DNA of 15,810 nt, taken from Tannerella sp. (lineage in GTDB: Bacteria > Bacteroidota > Bacteroidia > Bacteroidales > Tannerellaceae). Position 1 is the stretch's first letter; every line of letters starts with the position of its first letter. Positions 8,394 through 15,787 of the stretch are shown one piece after another. The stretch spans positions 1 through 15,810 of the forward strand of contig JAITDQ010000181.1 in the NCBI GenBank assembly GCA_031282485.1, written 5' to 3'. The notes under the pieces are model-generated. The model worked only from the letters and a program-made list of their open reading frames with translations. It was not told where the DNA came from and searched no databases. The translations under genes were made by a program, and so were the position numbers.

Positions 8394-10202
8394 TTATTTA
8401 TTATCTATTTTAAATATCTCACGTATAATCTCCCGGTCGTCAAAATGATGTTTTACTCCTTTAATCTCCTGATAATCCTCGTGTCCTTTTCCGGCAACGA
8501 GTATCACATCCCCTTTCCGGGCAAGCGTAACAGCCGTTTTGATGGCCTGCCGGCGGTCTGCGATGCAAATCGTCCGTTCGCGGTCGCTCGCATTAAGTCC
8601 GGCTGTCATATCATTAATTATATCATCCGGTTCTTCGAAACGCGGATTGTCGGATGTAAGAATCAGCAGGTCGCTTTGACGAACGGCTTCTTTCGCCATT
8701 AAAGGGCGTTTCCCCTTATCACGGTTCCCGCCTGCCCCGACAACCGTAATGACACGTCCGTCACCGTTCAGCACTTCACGAATACCGTTCAGCACATTTT
8801 CCAGTGCGTCGGGCGTATGCGCATAATCGACAACTGCCGTGAACCCCTGGGGCGAACGGATTGTTTCGAACCTTCCCGATACGGGACGGAGCGTGCTCAA
8901 TGCAATCAGCGTTTCCTCGGAATCTTCGCCCAATGCGACCGCCGCGCCATAAACGGCCAGCAAATTGTACGCATTGAAACGGCCGGTGAAATGCGTATAT
9001 ACGTCACGGCCGTTTATGTGCATTTCCGTTCCGTCAAAATGCGATTCCACAATTCGGCCTTTATAATCGGCCATTGTGCGCAGCGAGTAGGTAAGTTTAC
9101 GCGCCGGCGTATTTTGTAACATGACCATTCCCGATTTGTCGTCGGCATTTGTAAGTGCAAACGCAGATGCGGGAAGAGCGTCGAAAAACTTCTTCTTGGC
9201 TTTCAGGTAATTTTCTACCGTCAGATGATAATCCAGATGATCGCGCGTAAGGTTTGTAAAAATCCCTCCGTTGAAATCCAGTCCGCTTATCCGCTTCTGG
9301 TCTATCGCATGAGAACTCGCTTCCATAAAGACGTATTCGCAGCCTGCGTCAACCATTTTTGCCATTAGACGGTTTATCGTGAGCGGGTCGGGCGTTGTAT
9401 GCGATGCGGGAATCGCTTCGCCGTCGATATAATTGCAGACGGTAGAGAGCAGTCCGGCCTTATATCCCAATTTACGGAACAGGTTATAGAGCAGTGTGGC
9501 GATAGTCGTTTTCCCGTTCGTACCCGTGACGCCTACTACCGTCATCTGACTTGAAGGCTCCCCGTACCATGCCGAGGCGATGCGTCCCAGCGCGTCCGCC
9601 GAATCAGGGATGGTGATGAACACGGCGGCTTTACGGGCGGCTTCCGGAACGTTCCCCGAAACCTCCGGAACATTCCCCGAAGCCTCCGGAGCTTTCCCCA
9701 AAGCCTCCGGAACATTCCCCAAAGCCTCCGGAACATTCCCCGAAGCCTTCGGAGCGTTCCCCAAAGCCTCCGGAACATTCCCCGAAGTCTCCGGAGCGTT
9801 CCCCGAAGCCTCCGGAACGTTCCCCGAAGCTTCCGGAACGTTCCCCGAAGCCTCCGGAACATTCCCCGAAGCCTCCGGAACATTCCCCGAAGCTTCCGGA
9901 GCGTTCCCCGGGATGCCCGGGGGATAGCCCAAAGTGTCCGCGCTTAGATGACCTTGCTCAAAACCATGCAGCGCGAGAGATAAGTTCGGGGCAGCAGCAT
10001 GTTCGCATACGACGGCAACAGCGCCCTGCCCGATAGCCGCCGCTATGTAATCATGCCCGTCGACAGCCGTTCCTTTCACGGCGACAAACAGCGACCCCGG
10101 CTCGACAAGCCTCGAATCCGACTGCACGCCGGTTATTTCAGGATCATGCTCTCCCGATATACGGCCAAGACCTGCGATATTTATCAATTCAGATAACTTC
10201 AT
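8394..10202 (-). CDS. murE: UDP-MurNAc-tripeptide synthetase MurE with a 21-bp minisatellite inserted in its N-terminal domain
   Basis: MurE adds the third stem-peptide residue to UDP-MurNAc-L-Ala-D-Glu. The DNPR motif (residues 518-521) points to meso-diaminopimelate as substrate. The 602-residue product is well above the usual 480-500. It has [17 protein letters not shown] at 28-44, the P-loop GTNGKTT at 227-233, SHTTPDP at 267-273, DHLDYH at 321-326, the probable carbamylated Lys336 and [11 protein letters not shown] at 489-499. The excess lies between CEHAA (about 67-71) and [16 protein letters not shown] (from 191), where relatives have a short loop. It holds twelve heptads, consensus EASGNVP, at 103-186. 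I chose the ATG at 10202 because MKLSEL aligns with MurE starts. An in-frame GTG at 10223, overlapping the ftsI stop codon, would add seven residues. The frame is open throughout, so this is not a pseudogene on its face. Confidence 0.95.
   Translation of the reverse strand: MKLSELINIAGLGRISGEHDPEITGVQSDSRLVEPGSLFVAVKGTAVDGHDYIAAAIGQGAVAVVCEHAAAPNLSLALHGFEQGHLSADTLGYPPGIPGNAPEASGNVPEASGNVPEASGNVPEASGNVPEASGNAPETSGNVPEALGNAPKASGNVPEALGNVPEALGKAPEASGNVPEVSGNVPEAARKAAVFITIPDSADALGRIASAWYGEPSSQMTVVGVTGTNGKTTIATLLYNLFRKLGYKAGLLSTVCNYIDGEAIPASHTTPDPLTINRLMAKMVDAGCEYVFMEASSHAIDQKRISGLDFNGGIFTNLTRDHLDYHLTVENYLKAKKKFFDALPASAFALTNADDKSGMVMLQNTPARKLTYSLRTMADYKGRIVESHFDGTEMHINGRDVYTHFTGRFNAYNLLAVYGAAVALGEDSEETLIALSTLRPVSGRFETIRSPQGFTAVVDYAHTPDALENVLNGIREVLNGDGRVITVVGAGGNRDKGKRPLMAKEAVRQSDLLILTSDNPRFEEPDDIINDMTAGLNASDRERTICIADRRQAIKTAVTLARKGDVILVAGKGHEDYQEIKGVKHHFDDREIIREIFKIDNK
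9644..9937. repeat. 21-bp tandem minisatellite inside murE, 12 good units plus 2 decayed units
   Basis: Plus-strand consensus is CCGGAACATTCCCCGAAGCC followed by T. Twelve units run without a break from 9644 to 9895. Two further units are degraded: 9896-9916, with about 15 of 21 bases matching, and 9917-9937, with about 14 of 21. Unit length is a multiple of three, so copy number can change without shifting the murE frame. Differences between good units cluster at bases 5-8 (AACA, AACG, AGCG, AGCT), base 15 (G or A) and bases 19-20. In MurE the units read EASGNVP with variants such as [21 protein letters not shown] and EALGKAP. Some junctions contain the perfect palindrome GGAACGTTCC. There are no spacers, so this is not CRISPR. 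Confidence 0.97.
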
Positions 10203-10219
10203 ACATACATCTATATTAA

Positions 10220-12403
10220 TCACTTTAATGTCAACACAACCGTTTGTCCCGGCGTCACTTTACTGCCTTTTCCGACGGATTGAGACACAACGCGCCCTTT
10301 TCCCGAAAGGGTTACCTGCAATCCGCAGTTTTCGAGCGCATATACGGCGTCCTTGGCGCCCATACCGGCAACATCGGGAACAAGAGACCCTGCCGCAGGC
10401 AATCCCTTCAATGTAATGCCCTGACTGTTTTCATTTGCGGTCACAAATTTCGAGTCGACTTTACCGGTCGTATTTGACTTTATTTTAAGTTCATCCATTA
10501 TATTCCTCAATGCCATATAATCCCCGTTTTTCACATCAGGATAAATGACTTTCAACGAATCGTCCGAGACCTTTTTCATGTCGAATACCGTACAATTCGC
10601 ATATATCTTTTCGGCAATCTCCTTCACTACCGTACCACACATCAGACCTCCCGACGGAACGCCCGACCGCGGGTGCGAGATAACCACAATACACGTATAA
10701 AGCGGGGCTTCGTACGGGAAGTATCCGCAAAAAGACACGTGATGACCGGCTGTCCGGTATACCCCGCCGCTTGCTATCTGCGCAGTCCCCGTTTTTCCGG
10801 CAATTGTTATCACCTCCGAACGGGCAGGTTTTCCCGTCCCGTCCCGATGAGCCGGCGAAGGATCCTGATAATTTACTACATTATATAACATACCCTGTAC
10901 GATTTTCAACGTGTGTTTCGAACAGATCTCCGGTATGACTACTTCCGGATCAAAATGCTTGATAACTTTACCGTTTTTCATAATATCCTTCACGAACATG
11001 GGGCGAACCATTTTCCCGTTATTTGCGATTGCATTGAAAAAAGCGAGGGTCTGGATCGGCGGTATCTGTACTTCGTATCCGAAAGACATCCACGGGAGCG
11101 ACGTCTTAGACCAATACCGGTCGCCCGGCCAGCGTAATTTCGCCTTTCCCGCACCGGGAATTTCGACTTTAAGATCGGCATCCATGCCTATGCGGTGAAG
11201 ACCTTCTATAAATTTTTTGGGATTGTTCTCATATCCTTTCAGGATTATTTTAGCGATGCCTACATTCGAAGAATACCAGATAGATTTCTCGGCAGAAATC
11301 ATGCCATAACCTCCGCGATGAGCGTTATGGTCGTTAATTTTACTGTTCGAATACGCATAAACGCCCTTGCCCACATCGACCGGCGTTCCGGGTTCCACAA
11401 CCTTGTCTTCGAGGGCGACCATCATCGACGCCACCTTGAACGTAGAGCCGGGTTCTATCACATCGGCAACGGCATGGTTCACCGTTTCGGCAAAACGGCC
11501 GGGGCCTACCCGTCCCAGGTTTGTAATTGCTTTTATCTCTCCCGTTTTAACCTCCATGACGACAGCCGTTCCGGCATCCGCATCAAGCTCTTTAAGCTTA
11601 TCCGCAAGCGCCTTTTCCACCAAATCCTGAATGTTAATATCTATGGTAGAGCGAACGTCCATCCCGTTTTCCGGTTCAACCGCAACAATATTTGTCCACC
11701 TCCCGCCTACACGCTGTACGGAATTTAACCCGGCTACGCCACGAAGCAACGAATCATACTGCAATTCCAGCCCGTTCTTTCCCTTCGTAACTCCCAGCGA
11801 ATCAATCTCGCTATAGATGTCTCCTACCGTACGCGAGGCGAGCATGCCGAACGGTTTTTGACGCTGCATCATTTCTTTTGTGATAAATCCGCTGCGCGTC
11901 CAGTGAAAACGAAGGAATGGATATGTCTTTATCTCTTTCAGGTCGGTATACGACACACGTCCTTCGTATATGGGATACTGGCGTTTCTGCGATTTGAGCC
12001 CTTTCAGCAGGTGTGCCTTATAGCCTGCCGCCGTACGGTTTTTCAACTTCAGGGAAAGGTAATGCGATAAGGAATCCACATTGTTATGTCTGGCGTTTTT
12101 AAACGAATCCACCGCAAATCCTTCCGCTCCGAAATCCATATACAGATAATATTGGGGCGCGCTTGTTGCCATAATCCGGTCATCGTCCGAATATATATTT
12201 CCCCGCGCAGGACTGACGCGAAGAGGACGTTTCGATCTTTCGGCAACCTTAAGCCACTCTTTTTGTTCCACAACGCCTATCCTGAACGCCGAAACGAGTA
12301 TGGCAATCGCTACAAAGAACAGAAACACTGTGATAATAAAGTAACGGAAAAAGATACCTTCATCTTTCTCATTTACCTTTCTGGCTGTTTTTTTTGACGA
12401 CAT
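10220..12403 (-). CDS. ftsI: Septal penicillin-binding protein FtsI (PBP3) with PASTA domain
   Basis: FtsI is the class B transpeptidase that cross-links septal peptidoglycan and partners FtsW. The 727-residue protein has a short cytoplasmic N-terminus, one membrane helix at about residues 19-41, and a PBP dimerisation region that includes SPARGNIY at 64-71. The transpeptidase domain has the catalytic serine in STFK (Ser320 to Lys323), the SSN motif at 378-380 and KTGT at 537-540. A single C-terminal PASTA domain covers about 672-727 ([13 protein letters not shown] and following). This layout and length are typical for Bacteroidota FtsI. The start is 38 bp after ftsL. The TGA stop overlaps an in-frame GTG for murE, and the preferred murE ATG is 17 bp downstream. 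Confidence 0.96.
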   Translation of the reverse strand: MSSKKTARKVNEKDEGIFFRYFIITVFLFFVAIAILVSAFRIGVVEQKEWLKVAERSKRPLRVSPARGNIYSDDDRIMATSAPQYYLYMDFGAEGFAVDSFKNARHNNVDSLSHYLSLKLKNRTAAGYKAHLLKGLKSQKRQYPIYEGRVSYTDLKEIKTYPFLRFHWTRSGFITKEMMQRQKPFGMLASRTVGDIYSEIDSLGVTKGKNGLELQYDSLLRGVAGLNSVQRVGGRWTNIVAVEPENGMDVRSTIDINIQDLVEKALADKLKELDADAGTAVVMEVKTGEIKAITNLGRVGPGRFAETVNHAVADVIEPGSTFKVASMMVALEDKVVEPGTPVDVGKGVYAYSNSKINDHNAHRGGYGMISAEKSIWYSSNVGIAKIILKGYENNPKKFIEGLHRIGMDADLKVEIPGAGKAKLRWPGDRYWSKTSLPWMSFGYEVQIPPIQTLAFFNAIANNGKMVRPMFVKDIMKNGKVIKHFDPEVVIPEICSKHTLKIVQGMLYNVVNYQDPSPAHRDGTGKPARSEVITIAGKTGTAQIASGGVYRTAGHHVSFCGYFPYEAPLYTCIVVISHPRSGVPSGGLMCGTVVKEIAEKIYANCTVFDMKKVSDDSLKVIYPDVKNGDYMALRNIMDELKIKSNTTGKVDSKFVTANENSQGITLKGLPAAGSLVPDVAGMGAKDAVYALENCGLQVTLSGKGRVVSQSVGKGSKVTPGQTVVLTLK

Positions 12404-12441
12404 TTCCTTTATATATAGCGTTTACAATACCGGACGACCTC

Positions 12442-12780
12442 CTATTTATGAAGCGTATAAGGCGGCGTTTTCGCTTTTTCAAGCCCCAATCCCTGCCGTT
12501 TAACAAGTTCTTCCACCTGCGACGGACGGGTATTGCTCGTCAGCCGGGTGGATATGGACAATGCCTCATACTTCACATCTTTCAGCTGCTCCTGAAGACG
12601 GTCTATCTCGCGAAGCTTTATTATGCACGTATAACGGTTGCTGATATAGAAGAAAAACAACAGCATAATGAGCACAATCATTTTCGTATGTTTAATCACA
12701 AAATCTTCTTTCAGTATACCTCCACCTAAAATATACATCACGGAAATACGTTTTTTCTTTTTTGTTTTTTCCATAAACAA
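12442..12780 (-). CDS. ftsL: FtsL-like divisome protein
   Basis: This is a 112-residue bitopic protein. It has a lysine-rich N-terminus (EKTKKKKR), a single hydrophobic segment at about residues 33-48 and a short coiled-coil-like stretch at about 52-80 (KLREIDRLQEQLKDVKYEAL). It ends in RPSQVEELVKRQGLGLEKA, the DPSRIE-type region of FtsL proteins, and a proline-containing tail. FtsL activates the FtsW-FtsI synthase complex together with FtsB. Sequence conservation is poor in this family, so the call depends on size, topology, coiled coil and its place between rsmH (29 bp) and ftsI (38 bp). An alternative start at Met3 is possible. FtsB, which has a similar shape, is less likely at this locus. 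Confidence 0.87.
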   Translation of the reverse strand: MFMEKTKKKKRISVMYILGGGILKEDFVIKHTKMIVLIMLLFFFYISNRYTCIIKLREIDRLQEQLKDVKYEALSISTRLTSNTRPSQVEELVKRQGLGLEKAKTPPYTLHK

Positions 12781-12809
12781 GTCCTTTTAATTTCATATCA
12801 TTCCCCCGG

Positions 12810-13721
12810 TCAGAGCTTTTCCGCTATCCGCAACTTTGCGCTTCTCACACGGGGATTTTCTTCTATTTCTTCTTCCGAAGGAATCACAGCCTTACTTAAC
12901 ATGCGTAAAGGCGACTGAACATTCCCGTAAAAATCCCGGATCACATTCCCTTCGAAATTTCCGGCTTTCATGAAGTTTTTCACTAACCGGTCTTCCAGCG
13001 AATGATACGTTATGACCACCAGCCGGCCTCCGGGCGTGAGCAACTTAAGCGACTGCATCAATAACTCGCGTAAAGACTGCATTTCCTGATTTACTTCCAT
13101 GCGCAGAGACTGAAAAACCTGCGCCAGAAACTTCTTTTCCTTTTCCTTACCGGAAAAAGGCGCCAGTATCGCCAGCAAATCGGAAACTTTCCGCAACGGA
13201 TTTGATTCCCTCGCTTTCACGACCGACGACGCCATCCTGCGTGAGTTCCTCAACTCGCCGTACTGATAAAACACATCCGCCAGTCTGTCCTCCGCATACT
13301 TGTTCAGCACATCGGCTGCCGTCAGTCCTTCGCGGTTATTCATGCGCATGTCAAGCGTTCCGTCGAAACGAAATGAGAATCCGCGATTTTCATCATCAAG
13401 ATGATGCGACGACATGCCCAAATCCGCAATAAGACCGTTAATCTCCTTTTCCTTATGATAACGCATAAAGTTCGACAAATAGCGAAAGTTACTGCGAACA
13501 AACGTAAACCGCTCATCCTCCGGAACGTTTTTTTCGGCGTCGGCATCCTGATCAAAGCCGTATAAACGACCGTTTTTGCCTAACCGTTCCAGAATCCCGC
13601 GCGAATGTCCTCCGCCTCCGAACGTGGCGTCAACATAATGCCCCGAAGGTTCAATATTCAACCCTTCCATGCTCTCCCGAAACAGGGCGGGGACATGATA
13701 TTTCAGTTCTTTTCCAATCAT
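12810..13721 (-). CDS. rsmH: 16S rRNA (cytosine(1402)-N(4))-methyltransferase RsmH (MraW)
   Basis: RsmH uses S-adenosylmethionine to N4-methylate cytosine 1402 of 16S rRNA, in the ribosomal P site, and is the usual first or second gene of dcw clusters. From the chosen ATG the product has 303 residues, normal for the family. It starts MIGKELKYHVPALFRE, matching the conserved YHVPVL start. Motifs are the SAM-binding DATFGGGGHS at residues 31-40, DLGMSSHHLD at 100-109, FDGTLDMRMN at 119-128, FQSLRMEVNQE at 203-213, YHSLEDRLVK at 239-248 and NPRVRSAKLRIAE at 289-301. The same frame is open to an ATG at 13829, but those 36 extra residues match nothing expected of RsmH and would run through the probable promoter. 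No mraZ precedes it. Confidence 0.96.
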   Translation of the reverse strand: MIGKELKYHVPALFRESMEGLNIEPSGHYVDATFGGGGHSRGILERLGKNGRLYGFDQDADAEKNVPEDERFTFVRSNFRYLSNFMRYHKEKEINGLIADLGMSSHHLDDENRGFSFRFDGTLDMRMNNREGLTAADVLNKYAEDRLADVFYQYGELRNSRRMASSVVKARESNPLRKVSDLLAILAPFSGKEKEKKFLAQVFQSLRMEVNQEMQSLRELLMQSLKLLTPGGRLVVITYHSLEDRLVKNFMKAGNFEGNVIRDFYGNVQSPLRMLSKAVIPSEEEIEENPRVRSAKLRIAEKL

Positions 13722-13771
13722 TCTCAAGCGTTTATCATTATAAAAAAGACGTAACAATCTGATTAGACGGG

Positions 13772-13803
13772 TAAAATTATACATTTTCCACGTCTCATGC
13801 AAA
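13772..13803 (-). promoter_or_regulatory. Candidate Bacteroidota-type promoter for the dcw operon
   Basis: On the minus strand TTTG (13803-13800) is followed after 20 bases by TAATTTTA (13779-13772). This fits the Bacteroides consensus, TTTG near -33 and TAnnTTTG near -7, except for the final A in place of G. The start site would fall near 13765, leaving a leader of about 45 nt before the rsmH ATG at 13721. This is pattern matching only. TATATTTC at 13811-13804 is a second box with one mismatch but lacks a well-placed upstream element. Confidence 0.4.
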
Positions 13804-13885
13804 GAAATATAAAAAAAAGTTTTCAACATCCCGCTTTCACGCTACATTCCACGCGCTTATTCATTCATTATCACCGCATGACGTG

Positions 13886-13899
13886 TTTGCAAATGCAAA
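13886..13899. repeat. Perfect 14-bp inverted repeat in the divergent promoter region (possible operator)
   Basis: The sequence TTTGCAAATGCAAA consists of two perfectly complementary 6-bp arms (TTTGCA and TGCAAA) around a 2-bp AA spacer. It lies between the two candidate promoters, about 80 bp upstream of the dcw one and 40 bp upstream of the acyltransferase one. The size and symmetry fit a dimeric regulator site, but AT-rich DNA yields such repeats by chance, and I know of no regulator for it. Confidence 0.35.
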
Positions 13900-13937
13900 T
13901 GTCATAAATAATTCATCTTTTTGTAACAGCAAAAGGC

Positions 13938-13966
13938 TTTTTTAAAATAAATTATTACTATTTTTG
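13938..13966 (+). promoter_or_regulatory. Candidate Bacteroidota-type promoter for the acyltransferase pair
   Basis: The sequence TATTTTTG at 13959-13966 is a perfect match to the Bacteroides -7 consensus TAnnTTTG. The upstream element is weaker: TTTT at 13938-13941, 17 bases away, instead of TTTG. The start site would lie near 13973, about 15 nt before the ATG at 13989. Short leaders of this kind are plausible, but the call is based on pattern alone. Confidence 0.4.
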
Positions 13967-13988
13967 CGCATCCAAAAACCGACTTTAT

Positions 13989-14810
13989 ATGGATACACGT
14001 ATAGATGTAAGGCAGATTTTAAAGATGAAACTAAAGAATAAGGCCGACAAAATCCCTGATTTTGTTGTGAATTATCTTATTCGCATAATTCATCAGGACG
14101 AAATCAACGAAATCCTGACAAGATATAAGGACTTGCAGGGCGTCGATTTCATGGAAGCGCTGGTAGAAGATTATTTCAACGTCACCCTGAATGTTAAACA
14201 TGCGGAGAACCTCCCTCCCGGCGAAGGACGGTACATCTTCGCATCCAATCATCCGCTCGGAGGTTTTGACGGGATTTGCCTGTCGTACCTGCTCGGAAAA
14301 CATTATCGCGGGAATGTCCTGTATCTCGTAAACGACCTGTTGCTTGCCATACCTAATCTGCGTTCAATATTTGTTCCGGTCAACAAACACGGCGCCCAAA
14401 GCAGGGAGGCGGCTAAAAAAACCGAAGAAGCGTACGCTTCCGACAACCAGATTATCACTTTTCCGGCGGGATTATGTTCACGAAAACATAAAAAGGAAAT
14501 AAGAGACCTGAATTGGAAAAAATCCTTTATACAAAAGGCTGTTGAGCATAAAAGAGATATCGTTCCCATCTATTTCGGAGGACGTAATTCGGACTTTTTT
14601 TACCGTCTGGCAAATTTTAGAAAGCTGATCGGGATAAAAATGAATTTGGAAATGTTATATTTGCCGGACGAATTGTTTAAAACCAAAAATAAAGTATTTG
14701 ACATCCACGTCGGCAAACCCGTGTCGTGGGAAACATTCGACGCAAGCAAAAAGGCGACCGAATGGGCGGAATGGATGAAAAAAGAAGTATACAAACTCGT
14801 AGAAAATTAG
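13989..14810 (+). CDS. glsA: PlsC-like O-acyltransferase, probable GlsA-type enzyme of amino-acid lipid synthesis
   Basis: This 273-residue protein belongs to the lysophospholipid acyltransferase (PlsC) superfamily. The catalytic block is SNHPLGGFDG at residues 86-95. His88 and Asp94 are separated by five residues, where canonical PlsC has four; this spacing fits the NHPxGGxDG subgroup linked to ornithine- and glycine-lipid synthesis. The acceptor or phosphate block reads FPAGLCSRK at 158-166 instead of FPEG, and VPIYFGGRNS follows at 192-201. In Bacteroides, GlsA is the O-acyltransferase that adds the second acyl chain to N-acyl glycine, with GlsB as partner. Here a GlsB-like gene follows 11 bp downstream, which supports that role. 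The substrate amino acid cannot be read from sequence. A conventional 1-acylglycerol-3-phosphate acyltransferase is a less likely alternative. Confidence 0.78.
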   Translation: MDTRIDVRQILKMKLKNKADKIPDFVVNYLIRIIHQDEINEILTRYKDLQGVDFMEALVEDYFNVTLNVKHAENLPPGEGRYIFASNHPLGGFDGICLSYLLGKHYRGNVLYLVNDLLLAIPNLRSIFVPVNKHGAQSREAAKKTEEAYASDNQIITFPAGLCSRKHKKEIRDLNWKKSFIQKAVEHKRDIVPIYFGGRNSDFFYRLANFRKLIGIKMNLEMLYLPDELFKTKNKVFDIHVGKPVSWETFDASKKATEWAEWMKKEVYKLVEN

Positions 14811-14821
14811 ATATAAAAATT

Positions 14822-15787
14822 ATGAAGAATGTGATTGATCCGATAGACAGAAAAATTCTCAAATCTGAGCTTACTCCGGAAAAAAAATTAAGGAGCACGA
14901 ACAAGTCCAATAATGAAATATATATCACAACAGCACAGGATGCTCCGCAAACCATGCTTGAAATAGGCCGTTTACGCGAAATCGCTTTCCGTTACTACGG
15001 AGGCGGAACGGGACTGCCTTGCGACATAGACGAATTTGACACAATGGAAGGTGCCTACCGCCAACTCATCGTCTGGAGCCCGGAAGACGAAGAGATTCTC
15101 GGTGGCTACCGTTTTTTGTGCGGCTCCGACGTCCGGTTTGACGAACAGGGAAAACCAATACTTGCGACGGCTCACCTGTTCAATTTCTCCAAGGATTTTC
15201 TTTCCAATTACCTGCCGTACACGGTAGAGTTAGGCCGTTCTTTCGTTTCGCTCGACTATCAGGCCTCCCTCGGACGCACAAAAGGCGTCTTTATCCTCGA
15301 CAACCTGTGGGACGGACTTGGCGCACTGCCGGTCATCGACCCGTCGTTAAAATATTTCTACGGAAAAGTGACCATGTACAATACCTACGACACGAAGGCT
15401 CGCGACATGATATTATATTTCCTCAAATTACATTTCCCCGATAAGGAAAACCTCGTTACACCGATACATCCGTTAGAAACCGGCTCCGACGGAGAAAAAC
15501 TGGCCGGACTGTTCAACAACAATAATTTCAAAGAAGACTACAAAGTGCTGAACCACGAAGTACGCAAACTCGGTATCAACGTACCGCCGTTAGTGAACGC
15601 ATACATGAGCCTCTCCCCCAAGATGCGCTCATTCGGAACGGCAATTAACAAAGAATTCGGCGATGTTGAAGAAACCGGCATCCTCATCGCAATAAACGAA
15701 ATACTCGAAGAAAAGAAAAAACGCCACATGGAAACATTCCTCCGAGACGCAAGCATCGACCAGCTCCAAATCATAAAAGTGAACTGA
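14822..15787 (+). CDS. glsB: OlsB/GNAT-like N-acyltransferase, probable GlsB-type enzyme of amino-acid lipid synthesis
   Basis: The 321-residue product resembles the hemolysin-like, OlsB-related GNAT acyltransferases, which N-acylate an amino acid with a 3-hydroxyacyl chain from an acyl carrier protein. Supporting features are LREIAFRYYGGGTG at residues 51-64, DEFDTMEGAYRQLIVW at 70-85 as the family's first core strand, GGYRFLCG at 94-101 and the family motif ELGRSFV at 136-142. A lysine-rich tail follows (EEKKKRHMETF). In Bacteroides the homologue GlsB makes N-acyl glycine, which GlsA then O-acylates; both are needed for glycine lipids. I chose the ATG at 14822. An upstream in-frame ATG at 14726 would overlap the preceding gene by 85 bases and add residues unlike the family. 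The upstream neighbour ends 11 bp away, so the pair is probably one transcript. Only 23 bp follow the stop, and nothing is seen there. Confidence 0.8.
   Translation: MKNVIDPIDRKILKSELTPEKKLRSTNKSNNEIYITTAQDAPQTMLEIGRLREIAFRYYGGGTGLPCDIDEFDTMEGAYRQLIVWSPEDEEILGGYRFLCGSDVRFDEQGKPILATAHLFNFSKDFLSNYLPYTVELGRSFVSLDYQASLGRTKGVFILDNLWDGLGALPVIDPSLKYFYGKVTMYNTYDTKARDMILYFLKLHFPDKENLVTPIHPLETGSDGEKLAGLFNNNNFKEDYKVLNHEVRKLGINVPPLVNAYMSLSPKMRSFGTAINKEFGDVEETGILIAINEILEEKKKRHMETFLRDASIDQLQIIKVN

Larger units (their letters stand above)
13722..13988. other. Divergent intergenic region between the dcw operon and the acyltransferase pair
   Basis: This AT-rich stretch of 267 bp separates rsmH (leftward) from the acyltransferase genes (rightward). 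I see no credible gene in it. In particular there is no mraZ, which often occupies this place. It holds a promoter-like sequence for each direction and a perfect inverted repeat roughly between them, described separately. It should contain the start sites for both transcripts, unless the dcw operon is also driven by internal promoters. Confidence 0.8.

Noticed and set aside
9580..9927. Plus-strand open frame of TFPEASG heptads as a separate gene
   Set aside because: It is open because the 21-bp unit has no stop in this frame. It lies antisense within murE and has no promoter or non-repeat domain; kept only as a low-interest finding.
9644..9937. CRISPR array
   Set aside because: Units are contiguous 21-mers without spacers, lie inside a coding frame and have no cas genes nearby.
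8394..10202. murE as a pseudogene or broken gene
   Set aside because: The insertion is a multiple of three, there is no stop or frameshift, and all catalytic and substrate motifs before and after it are present.
13722..13829. Longer RsmH start at 13829 (36 extra residues)
   Set aside because: RsmH proteins begin close to the YHVPVL motif. The extension is AT-driven, covers the likely promoter and shows no family similarity.
13780..13853. Direct repeat (minus strand CGTGGAATGTA at 13853-13843 and CGTGGAAAATGTA at 13792-13780) as a regulator site
   Set aside because: There are only two imperfect copies about 60 bp apart in AT-rich DNA, and they are unlike the TGGGN repeats of MraZ; chance is a sufficient explanation.
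14726..14821. Longer start for the GlsB-like protein at 14726
   Set aside because: It would overlap the end of the preceding gene by 85 bases and add a basic, unrelated N-terminus; the ATG at 14822 gives a normal spacing of 11 bp.
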